A DNA stretch of 64,000 nucleotides from Rhodovulum sulfidophilum (GTDB taxonomy: Bacteria; Pseudomonadota; Alphaproteobacteria; Rhodobacterales; Rhodobacteraceae). Position 1 is the first letter of the stretch. Each line of letters begins with the position of its first letter. Where the stretch lies: positions 1-64,000 of the forward strand of contig QFPW01000014.1 of assembly GCA_003241785.1 (NCBI GenBank). Direction: 5' to 3'. Below, piece by piece: positions 8,043-16,257 of this stretch. The position numbers were made by a program, and so were the translations under genes. The notes below the pieces were generated by a model that was not told the DNA's origin, ran no database searches, and saw only the letters and a program-made list of their open reading frames with translations.

Positions 8043-10485
8043 CGGCCGCGCGGCCTGGCTCCTCCTCGGCGCGCTGGCGCTCGTCGCGCTCGTCGCCGTC
8101 GCGGGGCCGGCCTTCGTCCAGGGCGTCGACGACGCCCCGGTCGCCGACGGCGGCCCGGGCGCCGAGGAGCCGAGCTTCGACGCCGCGTTCAAGCGCGCGG
8201 TCGATACGGCGCATGCCGTGCTCGAGTCCGACGCGGCCGACAACCAGGGGATCGACAACGCCCGCGCCAGCCTGATCGCGCTTCGCGCCCGCGCGCTCGA
8301 CGCGGTCCGGAGCAGCCAGGCGGCCTTCGACGACCTGAACAAGCGCCTCCAGGCGCTCGGCCCCGCGCCCTCGGGCGACGCGACCGAGGCGCCGGAGCTC
8401 GCGGATCATCGCAAGCAGCTGAGCGACGAGGTCGCGGCGGCCCAGCTCGCGCTCGTGCACGCGCAGGAGGGCGCGGACGAGCTCGACCGGCTGACGCGCG
8501 AGCTCGACCACGAGGCCTGGCGCCGGCTGTCGGTCGAGCTCAGGGCGATGGGGCCGAGCCCGCTCGCGCCGTCGAACTGGCGCGAGACCGTGATCGCCAT
8601 GAGCGAGCAGCGCGCGCGGCTGAGCGATTCCGCCACCGCCGTGGCGCGCGAGGCGCAGTCGCACGACGTGGTGACCCGCACGCTGCCGCGCAGCCTCGCC
8701 ATGCTGGTCTTCGGCATCGCGATCACGGTGATCCTGCGCTACCGGCTCACGCGCTTCGTCGAGGACGCGCTCGTGACCGCGCGCTCGCCGCGCCGGATCG
8801 CCTGGCTCGTCGCGCTGCGCAACATCGCCCGGCTTCTCGTGCCGGCGGTGGGCGCGGTGCTTCTGTTCGCGGCGCTCGATCCGGTGCTGCTGATGGGCGG
8901 CAACTCGGTCCATCTTTTCACGCTGCCGCGCTTCGTGCTGGCGCTGATCGGGGCCGGCTGGCTCGCCAGCAGCGTCTTCTCGCCCCGGCTGCCGCAGTAC
9001 CGGCTGGCGCCGCTCGACGACGCCGAGGCGCGGCGCGGCGCGCGGTTCAGCCACGTGCTCGGCGCGGTCCTCGCGGCGCATTTCTTCATCGTGGACCAGC
9101 TCGGCGGCTGGCAGCTGACGCCGGCGGCCAACAGCGTGCTGCACTTCCCGCTGACGCTGATCGGCGGCTTCTGGATGTGGCGCGTCTCCCGCCTGGTCGC
9201 GGCGGCGCTGCGCAACATCGCCATCCGCGACGCGGCGCTGCCGCAGGACGAGCGGGTGAGCGCGCTCGGGCTCAACCTGCTGTCCTTCCTCGAGCGCGCG
9301 ATCTGGCTCATCGGCGTCGCCGCGCCGATCCTCGCCGCGATCGGCTTCTTCGCCGCCTCGCAGGCGATGCTCTATCCGATGATCCTGACGCTCGGGCTCT
9401 TCGGGGCCAATCTCGTGCTCTTCGACCTGATCAGCCAGACCGCGCGCGGGCTGATGTGGCGTCCCGACGGCGTGACGGCCGAGAGCGGGCTCGGGCCGGT
9501 GATCCTCGTCACAGTGCTCGTGCTCGTCTCGACGCCGCTGCTCGCGCTGATCTGGGGCGCGAGGACCACCGACATCACCGCCGTCTGGCTGATTCTGCGC
9601 GAGGGCGGCAGCCTCGGCGGCATCCATATCTCGCTCGGCCTGATCGCGAGCTTCCTCGCGGTCTTCGGGATCGGCTTCGCGCTGACGCGCACCGCGCAAT
9701 CGGTGCTGATCAGCTCGGTCCTGCCGCGCACCAAGCTCGACATCGGCGGCAAGGCCGCCGTGATCTCGGGCGTCGGCTATCTCGGCTACGCGCTGGCGGG
9801 GCTGGCCGCGATCTCGGCGACGGGGATCGATCTCTCGAGCATCGCCATCGTCGCCGGCGCGCTTTCCGTGGGCATCGGCTTCGGCCTGCAGACCATCGTG
9901 TCGAATTTCGTCTCCGGCATCATCCTGCTCGTGGAGCGGCCGGTGAAGGAGGGCGACTGGATCGAGGTCGGCGGCTTCTCGGGCTATGTCCGGCGGATCT
10001 CGGTCCGCGCCACCGAGATCGAGACCTTCGACCGCGCCAGCGTGATCCTGCCCAATTCCGACCTGATCTCGGGCACGGTGCTGAACCGGACCCATACCGG
10101 CATGACCGGCCGGGTGCAGATCCCGGTCAGCGTCACCTACGACGCCTCGGCCGAGGCGGTCGCCGCGATCCTGCTCCGGATCGTCGAGGATCATCCGCTG
10201 GTCCTGCGCGAGCCCTCGGCCCGGGTTCTGCTGATGAACCTCGGGCCGGATTCGATGGATTTCGAGATTCGTGCCTGGCTGCGCGACGTGAACTTCTCGC
10301 TGTCGGTGAAGTCCGACATCAACTTCGCCGTCGTGGCGCGGCTGCGCGACGAGGGGATCCGGATGCGGTTCTGGGGCCGCGAGACCCCGCCGCCCCCCGC
10401 GGAGGCGCCGAAGCCCGAGGAACACGCGGCGCCGCCCGACGGCGCGGCGGCGGAGGCACCCCGCGCCGCGCGCGGGAGCGCTTGA
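8014..10485 (+). CDS. DUF3772 / MscS-family mechanosensitive channel
   Basis: The 823-residue inner-membrane protein begins with a signal or anchor helix (about 8-30). A periplasmic helical region with the DUF3772 domain follows (to about 215), then many membrane segments, and an MscS pore and beta domain at the C-terminus (about 560-790). The conserved SVGIGFGLQTIVSNFVSG segment is the pore helix, and IILLVERPVKEGDWIEVGG the following beta domain. Such large MscS relatives release solutes on hypo-osmotic shock. The tail is rich in Pro and Ala. It overlaps cysK by 29 nt (17 nt if ATG 8026 is used), so translation is probably coupled. Confidence 0.9.
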   Translation: MTSRMPGWLSGRAAWLLLGALALVALVAVAGPAFVQGVDDAPVADGGPGAEEPSFDAAFKRAVDTAHAVLESDAADNQGIDNARASLIALRARALDAVRSSQAAFDDLNKRLQALGPAPSGDATEAPELADHRKQLSDEVAAAQLALVHAQEGADELDRLTRELDHEAWRRLSVELRAMGPSPLAPSNWRETVIAMSEQRARLSDSATAVAREAQSHDVVTRTLPRSLAMLVFGIAITVILRYRLTRFVEDALVTARSPRRIAWLVALRNIARLLVPAVGAVLLFAALDPVLLMGGNSVHLFTLPRFVLALIGAGWLASSVFSPRLPQYRLAPLDDAEARRGARFSHVLGAVLAAHFFIVDQLGGWQLTPAANSVLHFPLTLIGGFWMWRVSRLVAAALRNIAIRDAALPQDERVSALGLNLLSFLERAIWLIGVAAPILAAIGFFAASQAMLYPMILTLGLFGANLVLFDLISQTARGLMWRPDGVTAESGLGPVILVTVLVLVSTPLLALIWGARTTDITAVWLILREGGSLGGIHISLGLIASFLAVFGIGFALTRTAQSVLISSVLPRTKLDIGGKAAVISGVGYLGYALAGLAAISATGIDLSSIAIVAGALSVGIGFGLQTIVSNFVSGIILLVERPVKEGDWIEVGGFSGYVRRISVRATEIETFDRASVILPNSDLISGTVLNRTHTGMTGRVQIPVSVTYDASAEAVAAILLRIVEDHPLVLREPSARVLLMNLGPDSMDFEIRAWLRDVNFSLSVKSDINFAVVARLRDEGIRMRFWGRETPPPPAEAPKPEEHAAPPDGAAAEAPRAARGSA

Positions 10486-10510
10486 CTTTCAACCGCGGTT
10501 TCGCGATAGA
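10482..10510 (+). promoter_or_regulatory. Candidate sigma-70 promoter for rplU-rpmA
   Basis: TTGACT (10482-10487) and GATAGA (10505-10510) are 17 nt apart and lie about 140 nt before rplU. The -35 overlaps the stop codon of the channel gene. A perfect TTGACA also occurs at 10553-10558 but has no recognisable -10. Confidence 0.4.
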
Positions 10511-10648
10511 CGCGTCTCCCGAGGGCCATCCGGTCCGGCGGGAGTTCATGCTTTGACAAGCGCGCAGTCCGAAGGCGCGGGGCGATCGGGTCCCGCGAAA
10601 CGCCGGCGAGGCCGGGGCCGCAAGACGCGGGATACGAAGGAGACGCGA

Positions 10649-10969
10649 ATGTTCGCGGTGGTGAAGACGGGCGGCAAGCAATACAAGGTCGCCAAGAACG
10701 ATGTCTTTCTGGTCGAGAAGCTGGTCGCCGAGGCCGGTCAGACCGTGGAATTCAATGAAGTGCTGATGATCGGCGGCGAGACCGTGACGGTCGGCGCCCC
10801 GCTCGTCGCGGGCGCGGTCGTGAAGGCCGAGGTGCTCGAGCAGACCAAGGGTCCGAAGGTGATCTCCTTCGTGAAGCGCCGGCGCAAGCACTCGTCGCAG
10901 CGCACCCGGGGTCACCGGCAGCAGCTGACCCGCGTGCGGATCACCGAGATCCTCGCGGCCGCGAACTGA
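10649..10969 (+). CDS. rplU: 50S ribosomal protein L21
   Basis: This 106-residue protein is L21 of the large ribosomal subunit. The N-terminus MFAVVKTGGKQYKVAKND and the basic KRRRKHSSQRTRGHRQ segment are typical. The start is fixed by AAGGAG at 10637-10642; the frame is open upstream to 10553 but that part is unlike L21. It is followed after 13 nt by rpmA, the standard rplU-rpmA pair. Confidence 0.97.
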   Translation: MFAVVKTGGKQYKVAKNDVFLVEKLVAEAGQTVEFNEVLMIGGETVTVGAPLVAGAVVKAEVLEQTKGPKVISFVKRRRKHSSQRTRGHRQQLTRVRITEILAAAN

Positions 10970-10982
10970 GGAGTAGAGCGAT

Positions 10983-11252
10983 ATGGCACATAAAAAGGCG
11001 GGCGGCTCGTCCCGGAACGGCCGCGACAGCAAGGGTCGGCGCCTCGGCGTCAAGAAGTTCGGCGGCGAGCTCGTCGCGCCGGGCAGCATCGTGATCCGCC
11101 AGCGCGGCACCAAGTGGTGGCCGGGCTCGGGCGTCGGCCTCGGCCGCGACCACACGATCTTCGCCGTGAGCGAGGGCACCGTGACCTTCCACAAGGGCTA
11201 CAAGGGTCGCACCTTCGTATCCGTGCTGCCGGTGGCCGAAGCCGCCGAGTAA
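10983..11252 (+). CDS. rpmA: 50S ribosomal protein L27
   Basis: The 89-residue product begins MAHKKAGGSSRNGRDS, the flexible N-terminus of L27 that reaches the peptidyl-transferase centre. There is no cleavable extension like that of Firmicutes. Co-transcribed with rplU; an intrinsic terminator follows 27 nt after the stop. Confidence 0.98.
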   Translation: MAHKKAGGSSRNGRDSKGRRLGVKKFGGELVAPGSIVIRQRGTKWWPGSGVGLGRDHTIFAVSEGTVTFHKGYKGRTFVSVLPVAEAAE

Positions 11253-11279
11253 GCCGCGCTCAAGGGCAGGATACTGCCA

Positions 11280-11313
11280 GAAGGCCGGCTCCAAAGCCGG
11301 CCTTCTTCATTTT
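11280..11313 (+). terminator. Rho-independent terminator after rpmA
   Basis: A stem of GAAGGCCGGCT paired with AGCCGGCCTTC, with a CCAA loop, is followed by TTCATTTT. It ends 20 nt before the GNAT gene, so that operon needs its own promoter or readthrough. Confidence 0.9.
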
Positions 11314-11332
11314 CGGGACGGGATTGTCCGCG

Positions 11333-11878
11333 ATGTCCGAACTGACGCTTCCTGACGACTGCCTCGAGACCGAGCGGCTGCGGCTGCGCCGGCTGCGCCC
11401 GTCCGACGCCGCGGTGCTGACGCTCTACGCGAGCGATCCCCGGGTCGCGAAGATGACGACGGACATCCCGCATCCCTATCCGCCCGGCTACGCCGAGGCC
11501 TATGTCGAGCGCGTGACGCGTCCCGGCGCGCGCGAGCTTGCCTGGGGCATCGACCTCGGCGAGGACGACGCGGGCAACGGGCTGATCGGCCGCATCTCGC
11601 TCCGGCGCCTCGCCGACGGCGCGGCCGAGCTCAGCTACTGGATCGCCCCGGCGTTCTGGAACGCGGGCTACGCCTCCGAGGCGGTCGAGGCGGTGGTGCG
11701 CCACGCCGACGCGCACGGGATCCCGGCGCTGGTCGCGCAGGTCCTGCAGGACAACGAACGCGCGGCGCGCGCGCTGACCCGCGCGGGCTTCGCCTATCTC
11801 GGCGCCGGCGAGGCGCATTCGGTCGGGCGCGGCGCGATGGTGCCCACCTTCCGCTACCGGCGCGAGGCGATCCGATGA
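11333..11878 (+). CDS. GNAT family N-acetyltransferase (RimJ/RimL type)
   Basis: The 181-residue protein has the GNAT fold. The opening LETERLRLRRLRPSDAAVLTLYASDPRV is the first strand and helix of RimJ/RimL-type enzymes, and WIAPAFWNAGYASEA replaces the usual acetyl-CoA-binding WGQGYATE segment. VLQDNERAARALTRAGF is the C-terminal motif. The substrate is unknown. The start at 11333 gives a normal length; the frame is open upstream into rpmA. Its stop overlaps the obgE start by 4 nt (ATGA), so it heads the obgE-proB-proA operon. Confidence 0.88.
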   Translation: MSELTLPDDCLETERLRLRRLRPSDAAVLTLYASDPRVAKMTTDIPHPYPPGYAEAYVERVTRPGARELAWGIDLGEDDAGNGLIGRISLRRLADGAAELSYWIAPAFWNAGYASEAVEAVVRHADAHGIPALVAQVLQDNERAARALTRAGFAYLGAGEAHSVGRGAMVPTFRYRREAIR

Positions 11879-12915
11879 AATTCCTCGACCTCGCGCGGGT
11901 CCACCTGCGCTCCGGCCAGGGCGGGCATGGCTGCGTCAGCTTCCGCCGCGAGAAGTTCGTCGAGTTCGGCGGGCCCGACGGCGGCGACGGCGGCAACGGC
12001 GGCGACGTCTGGGCCGAGGCGGTCGAGGGGCTGAATACGCTGATCGACTACCGCTACCAGCAGCATTTCTTCGCCAAGAACGGCCAGCACGGCATGGGCC
12101 AGCAGCGCACCGGCAAATCGGCCGACGACATCGTGCTGAAGGTTCCCGTGGGCACCGAGATCATCGAGGAGGACGGCGAGACGCTGATCGCCGACCTCAC
12201 ACGGCCCGGGCAGCGGCTCCTGCTCGCCAAGGGCGGCAACGGCGGCTGGGGCAACCTGCGCTTCAAGACCGCGACGAACCAGGCGCCCCGCACCGCCAAT
12301 CCCGGCCTCGAGGGCGTCGAGCGCACCGTCTGGCTGCGGCTGAAGCTGATCGCCGACGCGGGCCTCGTCGGCCTGCCCAACGCCGGCAAGTCGACCTTCC
12401 TCGCCGCGAGCTCGAACGCGAAGCCGAAGATCGCCGACTATCCCTTCACCACGCTGCATCCCAACCTCGGCGTCGTCGGCGTCGACGGCGCGGAATTCGT
12501 GCTCGCGGATATTCCCGGGCTGATCGAGGGCGCGCATGAGGGGCGGGGGCTCGGCGATCTCTTCCTCGGCCATGTCGAGCGCTGCGCGGTGCTCCTGCAC
12601 CTCATCGACGGCACCTCCGAGACGCTGGTCGAGGATTACCACGTGATCATCGAGGAGCTCGAGGCCTATGGCGAGGGCCTCGCCGACAAGCCCCGGGTCA
12701 CCGCGCTCAACAAGATCGACGCGCTCGACGCGGACGAGCTCGCCGAGGCGGTCGCGGCGCTGCGCGAGGCGGCCGGCGGCGAGCAGATCCTGACGCTCTC
12801 GGGCGCGACGGGGCAGGGCGTGACCGAGGTCCTGCGCGCGCTCCGCGCCGTGATCCTCGCCGCGCGCGCCGAAACGGGGGCCGCGGAAGAGGAGCGCGCC
12901 CCGTGGACTCCCTGA
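11875..12915 (+). CDS. obgE: GTPase ObgE/CgtA
   Basis: The 346-residue GTPase has the glycine-rich Obg fold (1-158, GGPDGGDGGNGGDVW) and a G domain with GLPNAGKST (G1), DIPGLIEGAHEG (G3) and NKID (G4). Obg proteins bind the 50S subunit and link ribosome assembly to growth and stress. It overlaps the GNAT gene by 4 nt and proB by 13 nt. The C-terminal extension of some homologues is short here. Confidence 0.97.
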   Translation: MKFLDLARVHLRSGQGGHGCVSFRREKFVEFGGPDGGDGGNGGDVWAEAVEGLNTLIDYRYQQHFFAKNGQHGMGQQRTGKSADDIVLKVPVGTEIIEEDGETLIADLTRPGQRLLLAKGGNGGWGNLRFKTATNQAPRTANPGLEGVERTVWLRLKLIADAGLVGLPNAGKSTFLAASSNAKPKIADYPFTTLHPNLGVVGVDGAEFVLADIPGLIEGAHEGRGLGDLFLGHVERCAVLLHLIDGTSETLVEDYHVIIEELEAYGEGLADKPRVTALNKIDALDADELAEAVAALREAAGGEQILTLSGATGQGVTEVLRALRAVILAARAETGAAEEERAPWTP

Positions 12916-14045
12916 CCGCCACTCCCGCGCTCACCTCCGCCGACCGCCTCGCCGCCGCGCGGCGAATCGTCGTCAAGATCGGCTCGGCGCTCCTTGTCTC
13001 GGACGAGACCGGCGGGATCCGCATGGGCTGGCTCGAGGGGCTAGCGCGCGACGTCGCCGACCTTCGGTCGCGGGGCAAGGACGTGATCCTCGTCTCCTCG
13101 GGCTCGATCGCCCTTGGCCGGCGCGTGCTCGGCCTGCCGAACGCCGCGCTCGCGCTCGAGCAGAGCCAGGCGGCCGCCGCGGTCGGGCAGATCCGGCTCG
13201 CCCAGGCCTATGAGACGGTGCTGGCGCCGCACGGGATCACCACCGCCCAGGTGCTGGTGACGCTCGAGGACAGCGAGAACCGCCGCCGCTACCTCAACAC
13301 CCGCCGCACGCTGGGCACGCTGCTCGAGCTCGGCGTGGTGCCGATCGTGAACGAGAACGACACGGTCGCGACCGACGAGATCCGCTACGGCGACAACGAC
13401 CGGCTCGCGGCCCAGGTCGCGAGCATGGCGGGCGCCGACCACCTGCTCCTGCTCTCGGACGTCGACGGGCTCTATACCGCCAACCCGCGCGACGACGCCT
13501 CGGCGCGCCGCTTCGACGTGGTGGCGAAGATCACGCCCACGATCGAGGCGATGGCCGGCGGCACCGGCTCGGCGATGTCGAAGGGCGGCATGAAGACCAA
13601 GCTCCTCGCCGCCAGGGTCGCGAGCCGCGCCGGCTGCGCGATGTCGATCAGCCTCGGCGGCGTCGACCGGCCGATCGCGGCCCTCGAGGCCGGGGCGAAC
13701 TGCACCTGGTTCGAGGCCGACGGCGACCCGCGCGCCGCGCGCAAGCGCTGGATCCTCGGGATGAAGCCGCGCGGCCGGCTGACGGTCGACGCCGGCGCGA
13801 TCGCCGCGCTCGGCCGGGGCAAGTCGCTGCTGCCGGCCGGCGTGCGCGGCGTCGAGGGCGGCTTCTCGCGCGGCGATCCGGTCGAGATCGCGGGCCCGGA
13901 CGGCGCGGTGGTCGCGAAGGCGCTCGCGGGCTACGACGCGCGCGAGGCGCGGCTCATCATGGGCCACCGGTCGGACCGGATCGCGGAGCTGCTGGGCCAT
14001 CCGGGCCGCGCGGCACTGGTCCATCGCGACGACATGGCTATGTAG
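12903..14045 (+). CDS. proB: Glutamate 5-kinase
   Basis: The 380-residue enzyme phosphorylates glutamate in the first step of proline synthesis. The amino-acid-kinase domain shows VVKIGSALL, VSSGSIALG, EQSQAAAAVGQ, NENDTVATDEIRYGDND and TGSAMSKGGMKTKL. A PUA domain follows (about 285-370). It starts with GTG inside obgE, preceded by GAGGAG. proA follows after 32 nt, so both enzymes come from one transcript. Confidence 0.97.
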   Translation: MDSLTATPALTSADRLAAARRIVVKIGSALLVSDETGGIRMGWLEGLARDVADLRSRGKDVILVSSGSIALGRRVLGLPNAALALEQSQAAAAVGQIRLAQAYETVLAPHGITTAQVLVTLEDSENRRRYLNTRRTLGTLLELGVVPIVNENDTVATDEIRYGDNDRLAAQVASMAGADHLLLLSDVDGLYTANPRDDASARRFDVVAKITPTIEAMAGGTGSAMSKGGMKTKLLAARVASRAGCAMSISLGGVDRPIAALEAGANCTWFEADGDPRAARKRWILGMKPRGRLTVDAGAIAALGRGKSLLPAGVRGVEGGFSRGDPVEIAGPDGAVVAKALAGYDAREARLIMGHRSDRIAELLGHPGRAALVHRDDMAM

Positions 14046-14077
14046 GACAGACGACGTTCGAACGGGGAGGGAATCCG

Positions 14078-15343
14078 GTGGACGGGGCTTTCGACATCGA
14101 GACCGAGATGCGCCGCATCGGCGCAACCGCGCGGGCGGCGGCCAGCGACCTCGCCTACGCGTCGTCCGAGCGCAAGGACATGGCGCTGACCGCGGCCGCC
14201 CAGGCGCTCTGGGACCGCCGCGCGGAGGTGCTCGCGGCCAATGCCGAGGACATGGCGGCGGCGCGCGGGAAGGGCGTCTCCGGCGCGATGCTGGACCGGC
14301 TGGAGCTCAGCGAGGACCGGGTGCGCGCGATGGTCGACGGCCTGCGGGCGATCGCCGCCCAGCCCGATCCGGTCGGCGCGACCCTCGCCGAATGGGACCG
14401 GCCGAGCGGGCTGCACATCCGCCGGGTGCGCACGCCGATCGGCGTCGTCGGCGTGATCTTCGAGAGCCGGCCCAACGTCACCGCCGACGCGGGCGCGCTC
14501 TGCCTCAAGGCCGGCAACGCCGCGATCCTGCGCGGCGGCTCGGAGAGCTTCCGCAGCGCGCGGGCGATCCACGAATGCCTCGAGGCCGGGCTCGACGCCG
14601 CCAATCTGCCGCGCGCGGCGATCCAGCTCGTCCCGACCCGCGACCGCGCCGCCGTGAGCGAGATGCTGCGGATGGTCGATTACATCGACGTCATCGTGCC
14701 GCGCGGCGGCAAGGGGCTCGTCGGCCTCGTCCAGGCCGAGGCGCGCGTGCCGGTCTTCGCCCATCTCGAGGGGATCGTGCATATCTACGTCGACCGCGCC
14801 GCCGACATGGCCAAGGCGCGCAAGGTGATCCTGAACGCCAAGACCCGGCGCACCGGCGTCTGCGGCGCCGCCGAATGCCTGCTGATCGACCGCGCCTTCT
14901 ACGAGGCCGAGGGCGCGCCCTTCATCGCCGACCTGATCGCGGCCGGCGTCGAGGTGCGCGGCGACGACACGCTCCAGGCGCTGCCGGGCGTGGTGCCGGC
15001 GGACGAGAGCGACTGGGGCCGGGAATATCTCGATTCGATCATCGCGGCGCGGATCGTCGAGGGCGTGGACGATGCCATCGCGCATATCCGCCGCTATGGC
15101 TCGCATCACACCGATTGCGTGATCACCGAGGACGACGCGGTGGCGGAGCGATTCTTCCAGCGGCTCGACAGCGCGATCCTGATGCGCAACGCCTCGACCC
15201 AGTTCGCCGACGGCGGCGAATTCGGCATGGGCGCGGAGATCGGCATCGCGACCGGCAAGCTCCACGCGCGCGGGCCGGTCGGCGCCGAGCAGCTCACGAG
15301 CTTCAAGTATCTCGTCGAGGCGGACGGGGCGGTCCGGGCCTAG
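14078..15343 (+). CDS. proA: Gamma-glutamyl phosphate reductase
   Basis: The 421-residue NADPH-dependent enzyme makes glutamate semialdehyde from the ProB product. It shows VIFESRPNVTADAGALCLKAGN (cofactor region) and RRTGVCGAAECLL, which holds the catalytic cysteine. NASTQFADGGEFGMGAEIGIATGKLHARGP is the conserved C-terminus. It starts with GTG after a GGGGAGGG stretch. It ends the GNAT-obgE-proB-proA operon; a palindromic repeat pair follows. Confidence 0.97.
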   Translation: MDGAFDIETEMRRIGATARAAASDLAYASSERKDMALTAAAQALWDRRAEVLAANAEDMAAARGKGVSGAMLDRLELSEDRVRAMVDGLRAIAAQPDPVGATLAEWDRPSGLHIRRVRTPIGVVGVIFESRPNVTADAGALCLKAGNAAILRGGSESFRSARAIHECLEAGLDAANLPRAAIQLVPTRDRAAVSEMLRMVDYIDVIVPRGGKGLVGLVQAEARVPVFAHLEGIVHIYVDRAADMAKARKVILNAKTRRTGVCGAAECLLIDRAFYEAEGAPFIADLIAAGVEVRGDDTLQALPGVVPADESDWGREYLDSIIAARIVEGVDDAIAHIRRYGSHHTDCVITEDDAVAERFFQRLDSAILMRNASTQFADGGEFGMGAEIGIATGKLHARGPVGAEQLTSFKYLVEADGAVRA

Positions 15344-15356
15344 GCGGTCGCGGGAA

Positions 15357-15436
15357 GGTGGGCGGAATCGCCCACCCTACGAGGGCGCGAGGGCCGGTCG
15401 ATCCCGGAGGGCGTAGGGTGGGCGATTCCGCCCACC
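15357..15436. repeat. Inverted pair of family 2 (type B) repeats between convergent genes
   Basis: Two 24-bp copies built on GTGGGCG..CGCCCAC, at 15357-15380 and 15413-15436, are exact reverse complements of each other. Each is itself nearly palindromic. They lie between the converging proA and DUF882 genes and can fold on both strands, so a bidirectional terminator role is likely. Further copies are at 59.3 and 61.5 kb. Confidence 0.85.
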
Positions 15437-15443
15437 GCGCGTG

Positions 15444-16001
15444 TCAGCCGTTCCACTTGCGGACCGGGCCGCAGTCGATGTGGACGAAATTCGAGCGGCC
15501 GTAGTAGCCGACGCCGCCGCCGCCGCATTTCAGCGCCGCGCGCTGGATCGTGCGCACGTCGCGGCTCTTCAGCCGGATGTCCGCCGCCATCGCCCGCATG
15601 TGGTAGGAATTGCTGGCCGCGCCGCGCAGCATCCGGTTGGTCTTCTGGGTGCGATAGCCCGAAATCATCAGATAGGGCTCCCTGGTCTCCATGAGCGCCA
15701 GGGTCGCCGCCAGATTGTCGATGTTGTTCGGATCGTAGGAGCGCGCCTCGTTCTGCCGCCAGTCGCGCATGAAGTAGCTGATCTCGCTCAGCGCTTCTTT
15801 GACGTACTTGCCGTCGACGTAATAGATCGTGTTGATCGATTCGCCGGTCCGCTGGCTGTACATCGCGATGCTTCGGGTATTGCCCGCGCGACGGATCAGA
15901 CCGGGAGCCCGGGCGTAGACCGGCGCGGCCGCGACGGTGCACAGCCCGGCGAACACGCCTAGGATTGTCCGGCGCGACGGATTGATGCCTTCGATCGTCA
16001 T
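15444..16001 (-). CDS. TAT-exported DUF882 / YcbK-type peptidase M15 family protein
   Basis: The 185-residue protein starts with a twin-arginine signal (SRRTILGVFAG, residues 9-19, then a hydrophobic stretch to about 30). The mature part is a DUF882 (peptidase M15_3) domain. H134, D141 and H174 sit where the zinc ligands of D,D-carboxypeptidase-like enzymes are expected, in SYHMRAMAAD and FVHIDCGP. A role in trimming peptidoglycan peptides in the periplasm is inferred. It is divergent from the L,D-transpeptidase gene, another wall enzyme; the 256 nt between them must hold both promoters but I recognise no clear motif there. Confidence 0.9.
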   Translation of the reverse strand: MTIEGINPSRRTILGVFAGLCTVAAAPVYARAPGLIRRAGNTRSIAMYSQRTGESINTIYYVDGKYVKEALSEISYFMRDWRQNEARSYDPNNIDNLAATLALMETREPYLMISGYRTQKTNRMLRGAASNSYHMRAMAADIRLKSRDVRTIQRAALKCGGGGVGYYGRSNFVHIDCGPVRKWNG

Positions 16002-16257
16002 GTTTCACTGCCTCGATAAGTGCCCGCGGGACATTTTTTGATCGTCCCTTGCGTCAAAGGCTGCCACAGCGGCGCCCTCCTGCCAAGCGTCTCCGGCCGG
16101 GGAGACCCGATAGGCGAAAAATCGCCGAAAACTTTTCGTTAAGGCACTGTGACTTACAGGCCGTTCTGCAACCAGACCCCTGTGAATCTTGCCTGCCGGG
16201 GGCAAAGGCGGTTACTCTCGCCCCATAAAAACAGAGCAGAGCGAGGCAGGAGCGGTG

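Noticed and set aside
10553..10558. Perfect TTGACA before rplU as the main promoter
   Set aside because: No recognisable -10 at 16-18 nt; the TTGACT/GATAGA pair at 10482-10510 is better.
16005..16205. 66-codon reverse-strand ORF between the DUF882 and L,D-transpeptidase genes
   Set aside because: No RBS, no recognisable feature, and it covers the region needed for two divergent promoters.
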